Shown: piece after piece, positions 48,001-61,837 of the stretch
Position numbering within the stretch: position 1 is the first letter of the stretch
Layout of the letters: every line of letters starts with the position of its first letter
NCBI GenBank assembly: GCA_033439795.1
Contig: JAUTDP010000009.1
Coordinates: 1-64,000, forward strand
Length of the DNA stretch: 64,000 bases
DNA from: Sordaria brevicollis
Taxonomy: Eukaryota; Ascomycota; Sordariomycetes; Sordariales; Sordariaceae
Direction of reading: 5' to 3'
The notes under the pieces: model-generated
Told to the model about the DNA's origin: nothing
The model's database searches: none
The model's input: the letters and a program-made list of their open reading frames with translations, nothing else
Program-made: the position numbers and the translations under genes

Positions 48001-49900
48001 CCCCCCCCTCAATTAGGAAAAGCGTATCTTAATTTCTACTTCCGGTAATTTAATTTTATAAGAATCGTAATATCCGCCGGATTAACGTAAAAGAAAGGGA
48101 AACAATATAGAAATAATAAATATATTTCGCTTCTTATTTACTCCTCTACCCCAATTTATATTAATTAATAAAAAAGGTAAATCCTCCCTTATAAATAAAA
48201 TACTACGCGTATATTAATATTTATAATATAGTGCCTATATATTATAAGGATACGTTATCGGAATTTATTCGCGAAATACAAATTTTAATTATATTAAATA
48301 ATATTAATTAAAGGATTTACTATTTAAAAAATATATAGCGTAACGTATTAATTAATAATTTAAATAAATTAAAGCGCTAATTTAAATATATAGAAGTTAA
48401 AATTAACGTTATAAGGGTATTTATTTATTTTATTAATATATATTTCGAAATATTATATTTAAAGATTAATAAAAGTATTTTTATATATTACGCGGAAGCG
48501 CTTTATAACGTAATGTATATTTTCGAGGTTAAATTGGACGTAGGAATTCCTATTATACGGATAGAGGTTAAAACGGTCTTTAATTAATATATTAAACCGG
48601 GGGCGGGGATTTTGGAAAAGGGTAAAAAAATGCCTAATTTTTTAAATATAATATAGGATAATAATTAAAAAATTGAGAATATATTTTTTATATTTATTAT
48701 AATATTTTACGTTTAATAATAAAAGGGTAACCGATAAATAGCCCTCGCTTATATATAAATGGGAATTATAATTGAATTTCGCTTTTAAAAGAATAGAAAT
48801 TTAATATATTTACTTTATTTATACGAGAGCGAAATTTAGAATTTTAATATATTAATCTATTTTTATATGAATAATATACGCTTTATTTATACGAGAATGA
48901 AATTTAGAATTTTAATATATATTTTACTTTTATATAAATAAAGTTTAAATAAGTTATCGTATACCCGTATTAAAGTAAATATTAATAAATTGAATAATAT
49001 TAATATATAATTTAATTTAGGAACGTTTAGTTAAAGCAAGTAGGTATCGCCCTACGGAGCGGTATTAAGCGAAGTAGGATACGGATATAAAGGTTATAAA
49101 TTAAAATAGGGGTAAAGATAAATAGGTATAATTTAAATATTCTTTATTAAATATTATTTATTTAATATTTCTATTATTAAGGAAGTAATAAATTATTTAC
49201 GGCAGTAATTAAAATATACGTAATTATATAAATTAGTGTATATTATTAAATTAATTCGTTATTATTTTTAGAATTAGAAGTACCGAATATAATATTAACG
49301 ATCGGAGGGTCGTTATTTTTAAATTTAAAAAGACCGAAATATTTTTAATCTTCCCCGTATTCTGGTTTTATTTTTTTACTATTAAAGCGGTCTAATATAT
49401 TTATATATAGTACGTATATACTATTTTATTATAAATTAAGCGTATTAAAATTAGTAGGGTTAGAAGCTCCTTAACGTTGTATTATAAATTTATTAATATA
49501 AATTTTATATATATAATTAACGATATTTTCATTAATCGACGGATTATTATATTTACCCTTATTAAACCGCCTAAATTTTAATTTAATTACCCGACGAATA
49601 ATTATAATTAATAAACTAATTACCGATATTTCTATAAAAGTAGATTTAATATTATAAATTGAATTTTTATAATATTTAATATCGAAGGTAAAAGATTAAT
49701 TGATATATTCTAATATTAAATTAATTTTTTTCCATTTATTACCGGTTATAATATATTATATTAATTTAGATTGTAAAATAATTTAAAATAAATTAAAATT
49801 AATAATTTCCGGACGTAATAATTACGAAAAGTAAAATATTTTTAATTTATAATTAATATTCCTTCCGTTATAAAAGAAAAGGGGTAAGAAATTAATTATT
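45100..49900. other. RIP-mutated interior of copy 1 with no recognised relict
   Basis: AT-rich, CpA-depleted DNA. Short stretches keep an open frame (for example near 47,180-47,600), but I could not assign any to a family. A C run lies at about 48001-48008. Confidence 0.4.
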
Positions 49901-49905
49901 TATTG

Positions 49906-50454
49906 GAGGATGTTGTAATTTCTAATTTTAATAGCGCGGGTTAAAATAATAAAGACGCGGATAGTATAAAAGTATTAATAAATATTACGGAATTATATAT
50001 CGATATTATCGCTATTATTAAAGTATTTATTAGCGTACGCCTTTAAAATAAAGATTTTAATATATATATTATCGAATTGGGTAATAAAATAATATAGGCT
50101 ATATATACGAAAGCTTTTTATAATAGCGGTTTTAATAATTTCCTTATTTAAATAAGCTAAATCGAAGAATTTACTATTAATTAAATTGCGTATAAAAAAG
50201 ACGAATATTTTAAAATTAAATATATTATAAAGGAGTTTTAAAATATAATAAAATTCGGTTTTATATTACTTAATATAATTAACCCTATTAAGGCCGAATA
50301 TATTTTATTCGATAAAGGGTTAAAAATATTGAAAAATAAAATTAATAAAATTGAATTTAATATAGAAAAAGGCTAATATTAATATTATTTATTATTTTTA
50401 ATCGTAAACGGAATACGCTTCGGATTAAATAAATATAATTTTACGGATAAATGA
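49906..50454 (+). pseudogene. Relict reading frame near the right part of copy 1, unrecognised
   Basis: About 182 codons in one frame are interrupted only by TAA/TAG and end at a TGA (50452-50454), which RIP cannot make from a Gln codon and which may be the original stop. Well-kept parts read NKDFNIYIIELGNKII and LIVNGIRFGLNKYNFTDK. No family recognised. The corresponding part of copy 2 is outside the window. Confidence 0.5.
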
Positions 50455-52180
50455 AATCGTTTTTTAATTACTATAAATTAGGAATAACCGGTTATTAAAT
50501 TACTCCTAACGTATATTAAATAAATTAAAGAATAATTTATCGTATAAATAATAAACGCCGGCTAAATCCCCCTCGTTTTCGTCGATAATAAACGTTTATA
50601 GGATATAATTCTTAATTATTTTATAACGCTATATTTTAGGGAAAATATAATTAAGAAAATTATTATATTAATAAATTATAAAAAATAAAGACCGTAGCGT
50701 TTCGAATATAAGCGAATTAATAGCGGCGTAAAACGTAAGTAAGGTTAAAATAAATAAAGGGATAATTTAATTTATTTAAAATAAGATATAAGGGCGAAAT
50801 TAATTAGGAAGAAATAAGCCTTTTATATCCGGGCTATTAATAAATAAATATATTATAAAATTATATATTATATTTTATTTATTAATACCCAAATTTTAAA
50901 TAATATCGAAATAATTATAATTATTATATATAATAACGAAGCTAGGGTTACATATAATACGTTTAATATTATATTTAGAATTATTAATTAAGGAATAAAA
51001 AAATCTAGAAATTAATATATTAATTATTACTATTTCCGTAAAATATTTAATTACTTCGTTTATTCGACGATATAAAATATAAATACCGAATTTAGAGAAA
51101 ATATTTTAAATACGCCTTTTAACGCCGTTCATCCGTAGGTATAAACTTAAAATTTATAAAAAGAAATCGGTAATATAGAGAACGCGAATATTTATAATAA
51201 TATTAAATATTATAAAAATATACGCCGAAATACGCTCTTAATAATTAAAACGGACTTTATAAATTCATTAATAAGAGCGTTAATATTTTATTAAAATTTC
51301 GAATAATAAATATAAGAAAAATATTTATAATTTTAATATTATTATATTTTATTTAATTATAGCGGAGATTTATTATATATTATATAAATTTTTAATTTAG
51401 TAAAGCGTTTTACCGCCAATTATAAAAAATTCGTATAATTTAATAAAAGAAAAAAAGATAATAAAATCTTCTAAATAGAATTGGTTATCGGTATTAAAAT
51501 ACTCTATTTATATATTAATACCCGTAATTTCCGAAATATAGTCCGATTTCCGTCGTTATTTTTAATTATACGAATTACGTATAAGAAATTTGAATTTTTA
51601 TTAAATAATTTTAATATTATATAAATATAATTCGCCTTTAAATTATAAAAAAACGTTTTAACGGCGTAGGGCCTCGCGGACTTTTTAATTTTAAAGGGTA
51701 TTAATAAATTAGAAAATATAAAACCTTAATTTACGTTTATTAAATCGGTTAATATTAATTTAATTATAAATAAATTATTATATAAAGTTACGGCATTTTT
51801 TCTATAACTTTTAGGTTTTAGAAACGAAAAATTATTCGGGGTTAAATAATAGAAAAATAAATATACGAAATTCGGGTAATATATTATATTCCCGATTTTA
51901 TAAATTGGGGAAAATTATAAAATTTAATATATATATTTATGAATAATTGATTAAAATAGGTATTAACGGATTAGGAAGGCTAATTAGAAGGAGAATTAAT
52001 TCGGATATTAGGTTTAGAAAATTAAACGCGAATATATAATAATTATTAGGAAGTAGTAGAAGATCCGAATATTGAAAAGAAATTTCGATATAATTAAAAT
52101 CGAAGTCCGCTATTATATAGCGTTAAACATTAAATATAATATAATAGTAGTAATAATAGTAGTGAAAAATTAGTATAATT
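50455..52180. other. RIP-mutated right part of copy 1 with no recognised relict
   Basis: AT-rich, CpA-depleted DNA like the rest of the unit. I found no recognisable motif or long stop-poor frame beyond short runs. Near-normal composition returns from about 52,180. Confidence 0.4.
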
Positions 52181-52218
52181 ACATTTTAACGCAATTAAAA
52201 TATATATTACTTTATACT

Positions 52219-52242
52219 CGATGGCAATTTCGCGCAAAACGT
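52219..52242 (-). repeat. Right member of the 24-bp inverted repeat near the unit ends
   Basis: Reverse-complement partner of 34992-35015 with about four mismatches. It lies in the short, little-mutated stretch at the end of copy 1 (about 52,180-52,306) that also contains a G-rich run at 52266-52278. Confidence 0.45.
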
Positions 52243-55200
52243 ACTCAGACCTACTACCGTAAAAAGGGGGGGGTGGGGTTTCGGAGGTGCGGGTTTATAC
52301 TAAAATTAGTTAGAAACTAGTCTCTTCCACAAAACCTCCGTTTACGGCGCTCAGCGGACCCACCCTATAAAATATAGGTCTCCTTTCTTTAAACTTTAAT
52401 AAAAGGAGGTCTATTACCGTTTTACGCAAAATAGCCGTCGGTTATTAAAATATATACGAATATTCTCAATTCCCGTAATATATTTATTAAATACTTGCTA
52501 TTATCTCACCTACTATACGTTTTTTTAATTCTTAATTATTATAATAAATATAACGTTAATAAAATTTTCTGATTCATCTTTTTTTTTTTTTCTTTTATTT
52601 AATATTTATTATTTTTCGTTCCCTAAGGGGTAACCCCCGTCGACTATATTTATTTACTCTCAAAAAAAGGGTATAATATTTTTACGAATTTTTATCCAAA
52701 TATTCTAAAAATTTCTAAATATTATTATAAATATAAGTCCTACCTTCGACGAAATTTTAGGGTTTATAAAATTATTCGAATTTAGTTAATTTCTTACTAT
52801 TTTATTTATACTATCTCTTAATATTCAAATATATATTATAATTATTATATAATATATAGTTTTAAACGAATATATATAATATTAAACCCGCTTTATTCGT
52901 ATTATAATCCGGATTTTTTTAAATCCGCTTAATTATTTTGGTTTTAATCGGTAAATATACGAATTTCGGCTTAAGCAAATTAAACACATTTAGCGCATTA
53001 TTTATCAATATAATAATATTATTTTTATTATTATAATTAATTTTAATAAAAATATTATATTCTAAATTATATTTATTATCCTTCCTACTAAAATTATATT
53101 TTAAATTATCCTTTTTAATCGTTTTAAATAAGAGTAATAGGATATTATTACTAAATATCCTAATACCAATTTTCTTTTAATAGATTAAAATTTCTATAAA
53201 GTAAATATTTTATTTATTCGAAATTTAAATTATTTATTAATTAATTTAAGGCGATATATTTTAGAATAATATACGCTTAAATAAATTTACTTATATCCTC
53301 TTTAAATTCGAATAAATATTATATTATCGGTTTCTTAAATTCCTCCGCGAATATAAATTTATATTTAGGATTACGTTTATTACTATTAATAAATTTTATA
53401 CGGTTTATTAATAACGTAAATTCTATTTATACTTCTCCGATCTTTTCCAACTACGGCGAACTCTACCCTTTTCTATTCTTTAATTCGGGTATATAATAAT
53501 ATTAATTAAAATATCCGAAATATATACTCGAAAGTATATAGGCTTTTACCTATTCGGATAATTTATAACGTCCTTCTAAATTATTAGAATATTTATTAAT
53601 CGTCCCGAAATTACGCTTATTTTTAATTTTATCCCTAAGAACAAAACGCAAAATTTCGAACGGCTAGAATTCCTCTTTATTTTTATATTTAGAAATATAT
53701 TGAAAATTATTATTTATATTAATAATAAAAATCTTATTAGTAAAATAAGGAAGTATTTAATCGAAGTATTTATTAAACGCAATTTATAAAGCCGAATAAA
53801 TACGCCCCTAATTATTTAAATTTATTATTTATATATTTGCCCGCTTAATTAGAATCGTTTCTACTAATAATTTATTATATTGGATTTATAATACCGGATT
53901 GTTATATTTATAGTAATATTAAGAATGGGTATAAATATATTTAATATATAACGTATTATATAATATAATTAAATTAAATTAAAAAACGTCGTAGATTTAT
54001 AATAACGCTTCGGGCGTATTATATATACCCTTAGCGATATTTATAATATTATATATTTTTTCGCTCCTTATTAATATTTCGATTAATTCGGGACCGATTT
54101 CGCCCTATTATTTATACCCGCCCCGTAATACGCCGAATTATCCTATATATACGAATTTAATTCGTTATTTATATTAAATAACTTATTTAATTTTATATAA
54201 TCCTAACCTCTAAATTGGATTTTAATTTCGCATTCGGTCGAGGATTTAATTTTTGATATTTTTCCAATTTCGGGTCTCCGCCTGCGAAAGTAAATAAAAT
54301 TAAAATAGGAGTAGCGGGCTAAATTAATTAAAAAGGCCCCCGATATATATACTATTATTAATACCCCTTATTTCCGCGAAATTTTACTTAGGGTTATATA
54401 ATATAATATCGACCGTTAAAAATGCCCTTATAGCGAATATTATAATATATATAATTATTTCTTCGGTCGAATAAAAGAATTATTATAGAAATTAAAAAAA
54501 AAGCTCGGTATTCCCTCGCTTATAAGTAAAATAAATATATTCTTTACTTATATATAAAATTTCTTCGAATTATATATTTCGTTTACGTTTATAATTTTTA
54601 ATATCGAATTTTAATTTCCCTATTTAATTATTATTTAACCCGAAGTATATTAATAAATTATACGCTTTATAATTAATAATATAATAGAGTCTATATGTAT
54701 TATCGTCGAATTGATAATTAGTATATTAATATTATAAAATTGGAAATATTTTTAAACGTACGGCTCCGATTTCGTCGTTAAATATATTAGAATATATATA
54801 ATTATTATAATAAATAATATTAAATATAAAATAATATTTACTATTGGTATTATAAATAGTGGAAATGCTACTTCCTATATAGGTATAAATAAAGATTATA
54901 TAAAAACGATTTTATATATTAATACGTCGTTAATTTTTAATTTATCGCTATTAATAGTGCGCCCTATTCGTATAATTAAATAACCGAAGCGTAAACGGAA
55001 ATAGAATAAAAATATTTATACTATATATATATTATTTTGTATTTATTTATTATATTGAATTTTATTAGTTCCCTAAATCGTTTAAATTCTATATTAAGTA
55101 AATATTTTAGCGACTTATTAATTAAATTTAACCGTTCCTTTATACTATTTTATATTAATATAATTTACCGTACTTATTTATTTAGTATGTATATAATTTT

Positions 55201-57909
55201 TTACCTTTACTTCTACGAAAGTAAATTGGACTTTATATTTTTTATTTATAATAATCGATTTTTCTAATAGAATTTAGAGCGACCTTTATTTTTATAAAAA
55301 TGAAAATCGGGCTGTTATTAATTGCGTATATTAAAATATAGATTTAATAAGAAGGATTTACCCTAAAAACCGCGTTAATTATTATAGTTTATATACGGTT
55401 TTAATTTATACCTTTCTTCCTTTACGCTTTCTTTAAAATAATTTCCTTTTTCTCCTTATTATAATTTCCTATTATTTATAATTATTATAATTAATTAGTA
55501 CTATTTTTATATAAGCGAAGGTTAATTGAAATTTAACCGTTATAATTAATTAATATTATTTTCGTATAAATAAAGGTAAATTAAAATTTCTATTTCTATA
55601 AAAACGAAACCTACGACCTAATTTATTATTATATAGTAGCGAAGTTTATAATATTATTTAAGCGAAAAATTAGGCCGAAACCGCCGATTTAAGTAATTGG
55701 GGAGTTATTTAAGGCTATAATTCCGAATTTAAACTTTAAATTAGAGTATATCGATAAGAAGGATGTCGATATTAATAAATTTTAATATTTATATTACCCG
55801 GATATTATTTAATATAAAAATAAGGAGTAATAGAACGTGAATAAAAAGTACGGCCGATTTATATTTTATAAAAATAATTATTCCGTTAACGTTAATTATT
55901 ATAATTTAAGAAAAATCTACGTAGTCTTAAAATTAAGGGTATTATTAGTAATATTACCCGATATTAATTTTAAATTTATTAAGCGCGATTTGGAGACTTT
56001 CTAAAATATTAATAAGTTTTCTATATTAGCGGTATAATTATATAAAATTACCGGCCTCAATTTAATATTAATATAGAATATTAAAGCGGAATATCCGAAG
56101 GATAAAGCGGCTTCGATCTTTAATTATAATTTTACGAAGGACCTTTATTTCTATATAAATTATAATTATAAATTATTTATTCTCTATTATATCCTTAACT
56201 TTACTTTCGTAAGAATAATTTATACCCCTAAATTTTATTTATATAAAAGTAAAACTAATATATTAGCCTTCGCTTTTATAAAAATAATTATATAAAATTT
56301 ACTTTCGTATAAACGAAAATTAGCGCGCTAATTTTATTCTTATATAAACGAAATTTAAAAATAAATTACCTTTATCCAACGGATATAAAAATTATAGTAG
56401 AGTAATATTTAATTTTTTTAATAATTAATTAATTTAAACCGCTCGGTTATATAAAATCGCTTTATTAACCCGAAAAAAATAAAAGTAACCTTTAGGAAAG
56501 TAGAATTATATAATCCCTTTAAAATTTTTTTAAGAGGGTTATAATAATATTTATAAATAATTCGAATATTAATTATATTATACGGGCTATTATTAGCGTA
56601 AATATATCGATATTACCGTTATATATAGTAATAGTCCGCCGCGGTAATTTTATAAATTTAAGTATAGAAGATCCCGAATCCTTATATTAAATTATAATCG
56701 ACGAAATAATAATTATAACGTTATTCGTAGCGTTTAAACGCTATTTAATTAAACCGGGATATATTAATAATATAAGGTTCTCGTTAATCGAAAACGGACT
56801 AGGTATTTATACCCGCGGTAAATATATAATCGACGATTAGACTAGGATTTTTTAAACGTTTTTATATTTTAATACCTACTATATTAAAATATATACGCTT
56901 AATAACGAACGCTAAAGTATTAATAATATTATTTATAACCCGTATATATTTAATATTATTTTTAATATAGTATTTTATCCGAAGGATAAAGAAGTATTCG
57001 AATATAATAAATAATATTAAAACGTATTTAAAATAAAAAGGGTTATACGCGAATATTCGAATAAATTTCAATTATTAGTATATTATAACTTTACGGACGA
57101 AGAATTAAAGCGATTCGGGTACGTAAATTAAATTTTGTATTAAATATATATTTACTAATAGTAGATAATTAAAATCGGTTTGCGGATTATAATATAATTT
57201 TATACCGGTAATTCGCTAAATAGAAATTCTACCGCTAAGTTAAGAGATTTTTCTAAGAAGTATAAAGGAATTAATATAATCTCGGCGTTCGATTAATAAA
57301 CCCTATTAATTTATTTTATTAATTTAGAGGAATTATAGGAATTTATAAGAGAAATACGACCTTTTAATATCGAAGATATTAAAAAGTTTCCACTTTTTTA
57401 CAATTATAATTACATTATAATTAAGGAGTATTTTATAAAAATAAGCGATATAATAGAATAATTTATTTAATTTTTAATAAAGGATATAAAGGACGGTAGG
57501 TAATTATAGAATAATATTATTAATTAAATTAAATAGAATATCGAAGTTAGGTAAATTATTAAAAGTATTATTTAAAGAAGGTACCCGCTATATAAAAGGT
57601 ATATAGACGTTACCTTTATTTTCTTAAATAATAGGGTATTAGGTCGGTTTATTTCGGATTATAATTGCGTAAAGGAAAATAACCCTCTTTTATTATATAA
57701 TATAATAGAATTTAAAAAGAAATATAAATAGGCCAATTAGGAAATCTTTAATAATTTTAACCGGGATTTACTTTTTTATTAAATTATTAATACGTATTTT
57801 TATTTTACTTTTATTTTTATAAGAGTAAAATTTCTTCGTTACGTTAATTTTCGTAAAAGCGAAGGTTATAATTAAATTTAATTTATATAGAAGCGAAGCC
57901 GGGTTTAAT

Positions 57910-60900
57910 TAATTTTTTTTTAAACGTATATATTATTAATTATATATTATATTTTCCTCTTCGGGGCGTTTTTTTTACGAATAAAATTAATACCGGCAAA
58001 ACGTTTACTTATAGAATTATTATTTTAATAGAATTTTATCGAATTTATAAAGTCGAATAAGCGGGTTAATCTTTCGAAGTTTATCCGTATATTATTATTA
58101 TACCGCCCGGTTTAATTATATAAATTTTTAATAAATTATATAATATATTTAGCGAATTTAGTTTTTAAATTTAATATAAATTTTTTAAGGATATTTCCCA
58201 AAACGACCCCCGCTAGCGTATTATATTTATTTAAAAGGCTTTCGACGAGAAAATAGCGGAATAAATAGAAAATTCGGATAAATTATTTACGGTAATTAAT
58301 ATTATAATCGCTTCGTATTCTACAATTTATATAAAGTAGATTAAAAAGGTAAAAGTTAATATAGAATATAAATTTAAATTATTTATAATAAATAAATATA
58401 TCTTTAAGGATAAAAATAAGGGTATAAGCGCCCTTTTTAAATATAAACCCCGCTTTAACCCTATAAATAGTAACGATTTAGAGAATAAAACCGTCCTTTA
58501 TAAAATCGAATTACGTATAATAATATAAAAAAATCCGATATTCGGTATTAAAATTATTAACGAGGTTTAATTTTTAAAAAGTAAAAATATAATTATTTAG
58601 CGGGCGATTTAACGCTTATTTAATTAAAAACGATTATTTTGCTTTATTATTCCTATATTAAATTGGATCGGCGATATCCGAGCATTTATTATTATAATTT
58701 AAGAAGAATCGGATTTGGGGAAATATTTTAAATTATTATTTAATTTTAATTACAACCTAGTATTAATATTCGTTTAAAATTTTGTAGTATTCTACGAGAA
58801 AAATTACCTTAATTATATTATAAATAATAATACGTTTAATTTTATTAAAGAAAAATTAAGGGAAATCGAATAAAATTAGGGATATTATTAGTAGGTATTG
58901 TATTTTAACTTTTAGGATAGTATTAACGACGAAAGTAAAACGGTTAATACATATACGATTATTATTTTAAATTATATATAAATTTTAATAATTAATAGGG
59001 GTATAAATACCCCTTTTATTCTTTTAAACGGGACGATTATATTCTTATCCTCCGAAATTCTATTTATATAAATCCGTTAAATATATTTAGGGTATAAACG
59101 ACGGAGGGTAAAATTCGCAAAAATAACCGACGACCTCCTTTAGAATATATTTATAAACTTATTAAATTATAAAGTAGAGGTAATACTTATTATTAAAGAG
59201 AATAAAAAATAAATCGCGTTTAATTTTAACGTTATTTATTTATTATAATTATTATTATACGATATATACGTATATAAATTATTATTTTATAAAAATCCGG
59301 TAATTATATAAATTTTAATATAAACGGTTAACCTTATTTACGGACCTATTAGCGACTAAAGCCTCGAACGTAACGGGAACGAGGTTAATAACGAAGACGA
59401 ATTTAGTAAGGACGATTAAACGTTTAGGCCTTATTTATTAAAGGCCAAATTATTAATACGCTAAAGTATTATCGAAGTAACGTAGAAATAGGGAAATAAT
59501 CCTATAATTAATATTAAAGTCGTTAATACCCTAATCGACTTCGATTATAATTAAGGATTATTATATATATTTAAAAATTTAATATATAATATTAATTTCC
59601 TCCCCTTAATCGATTAAATAGGGATAATATATTAAATATTAATAGAATTTCCTTTATTCGTATAAATTATACAAAAATATATTAAAATATATATTAAACG
59701 TAGGAGAATTTTAATAATTATTAATATATTATAAATATAAATATAAATTTATCCTTATTTTTATTCTTATAAAAGTAAAATTTATTATAAATATTTTATC
59801 TTTACCTTTACTTTTATAAAAGTAAAATTTATTACGAATACTTTATTCCTACTTTTATTTTTATAAAAGTAAAATCTATTACGAATATTTCCTTCGGATT
59901 TTTTATTTTCGTAAAAATAAAGGCTATTAAATCTTTATCGATATTAATATTATAATAAAATTATAACTATTATCTTTTATAAAGTCGGTTTAAACGTTAT
60001 AATAATTTACTTAAACTAAATATTAATTTAACGTACAATAATTATTAATTAATAGAATAATCGCAATTCGGATATTAATATTCTAATCTTTAATTCGAGC
60101 GTTTATATAACCGGTTTAAACTTATATTATATATATAACGTAAATATCGGCTTTAATTATATTTAGAATTAGAATATAATATTTTAATATATAGGGCATT
60201 TATACCGTATTAATTAAAAGTTTTAAATCGAATAATATTTACCGATTATTAAAGCTATTATTTCGGATTAAATAGAAAAAAGAATATTACGTAAAGTAAA
60301 TTATATTTACCCTTTATAAAGTTTATGCCCGTAAGTAAATTAATATTTTGTATAGTAGATTTACGAATTGGTAATAAATTTTAGTTTAGAAAAGTAACTC
60401 CCCGTTAAAATAAAAGATAATATTAAGACTATTATTAATTATAAGGCTATAAAATATATTTTATTATATAATTTTAATCGATTTTTATAAATAATAAATC
60501 CTCTTAAGAAGATTATTAATTTTTATTCTACTTATATAATATTTATCGGCGATTATTATTCGATAATTATAGAAGTTCTTATATATCGAATTAAAGTTAA
60601 AATATTTATTAATTGGAATTTCTTTAACGATACGATAATTTTGGCCGGTCCGCGGATTATTAATTTGTATATAAAAAGGGATAATTCGGTACGCCGATTT
60701 ATTTTCGACGAAGTAATTTAATTTATTTATAATATTTTAAGGGATATTTCTTCTATTTAAGATAGAATATTTCTTATCGAGCGCTTCGCTACTTACTTTA
60801 TTAGAAATTCGAAAACCGAGGAAATAAAACGTATTAAACGGGCGAATAAATTAGCCCGTATTTATAATTAATTTATTAATATATTAATAAAGGGGTATAA

Positions 60901-61112
60901 AATTAAAGTTAAAGCGTTAAAGGAAGCGTTAAAGGATATTATAAATTAGCGTAGACCGAAGGGAAAATTTATTTTATATACCCGCGAAGAAAAACGTAAA
61001 TATAAAAATAAGGTATATACATATTCGTCCGAATCTAAAATAAATACCCCGTTTAAGGGCTATAATTAGAAGCGACCTAGGGTAAATATAAATAATAGAA
61101 ATATTATTAAAT
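57910..61112 (+). pseudogene. Relict SNF2-family DNA-dependent ATPase (copy 2)
   Basis: Same order as in copy 1. Motif I reads NKINTGKTF (57980-58006), retaining the TGKT that copy 1 has lost. Motif Ia reads IIIIPPGLII(stop)IF and motif II INEV(stop)FLKSKN at about 58,555-58,587. Motif III reads IIPILNWIGDIRAF near 58,650-58,690. Motif V reads ITGLNL near 60,107 and motif VI (stop)YIGHLYRIN(stop)K near 60,190-60,225. The two copies have lost different codons, so they support each other's reading. Confidence 0.72.
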
Positions 61113-61576
61113 AAATTAAACGGGTTCCTTTAATTTTATTTTTACGAAAGTAAATTATATTTACTTTCGTAAAAGTAAAATTTATTAAATAAATATTAAT
61201 AATTTAAATAATAATATAGACGATATTATTATACCCCTACGTATCCCTACTTATAAGGATACCCCCCTATAAATTTTAAAGTATTTTAATATTAACGCTA
61301 TTATAAATATATTTATTAACGGCATTATTAGGTAAATCGAATTCCATTAATTTTATTTCCGTAGAAGTAAAAATTTCCTATTTTTATAAAAGCGAAAATC
61401 GTTAAATTATTATTAATATTCCGGGTAATAATACGAATAATATTCCGGTTAATTTTAATTCCTATATAATTAATATATTCGAATTATTTAATAAAAGAAT
61501 TAAAAGGGACGGCGATTCTATAGCCGTAAAATTATTAATTAATATAATATTTAATATTAAGGATATTACTATTAGT

Positions 61577-61837
61577 AATAAACCGGTTAAAACGACCGAT
61601 TAATTTATCTATAAGCCTAATAGCGAGGGCGGCGATATTTAAATATTAAACGTTATTATTAGTAATAAGCCGGTTAAAATAATTAATTAGCTTATTTATA
61701 AATTTAATAACGAAGACGGCGATATTTAAATATTAAACGTTATTATTAGTAATAAACCGGCTAAGACGATTAATTAATTTATTTATAAATTTAATAGCGA
61801 AATTGAATTTCGAATTATAAATAAATATATCGAATAA
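61577..61837 (+). repeat. 87-bp tandem repeat, three units (copy 2)
   Basis: Units start at 61577, 61664 and 61751 with the same 29-codon period as in copy 1, but with one unit fewer. Confidence 0.85.

Larger units (their letters stand above)
38377..48960. repeat. Dispersed short palindromes in copy 1
   Basis: A 20-25 base imperfect palindrome with core ctttt(a/c)taaaagygaaa recurs many times. Clusters lie near 38,377-38,480, 38,685-38,795, 39,384-39,535, 40,980-41,075, 42,925-43,050, 44,266-44,300, 44,478-44,530 and 48,775-48,960. The same sites are occupied in copy 2 (for example 57,795-57,890, 59,745-59,925 and 61,138-61,180). Clusters fall between relict coding blocks, not inside them. 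Confidence 0.7.
34882..52306. repeat. Copy 1 of a ~17.4 kb tandem repeat unit, heavily RIP-mutated
   Basis: The unit begins at tagttagagactagtctcttccac. The same sequence, with G-to-A changes, starts again at 52307, and the two copies can be followed side by side through the rest of the window. Composition is roughly 15-25% G+C. CpA and TpG are almost missing, TpA is very frequent and CpG is retained, which is the pattern left by Neurospora RIP. Only about 100 bases at each end keep normal composition. Differences between copies are nearly all C/T or G/A. No gene is intact. Relict frames, a minisatellite, palindromes and one insertion are listed separately. DNA methylation and H3K9 methylation are expected for such DNA, by inference. 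Confidence 0.93.

Noticed and set aside
55037..57071. Short open frames in the AT-rich tract (55037-55267 plus, 56862-57071 minus)
   Set aside because: Ile/Phe/Tyr/Asn-rich chance frames in RIP-mutated DNA; they do not match the relict frames shared by both copies.
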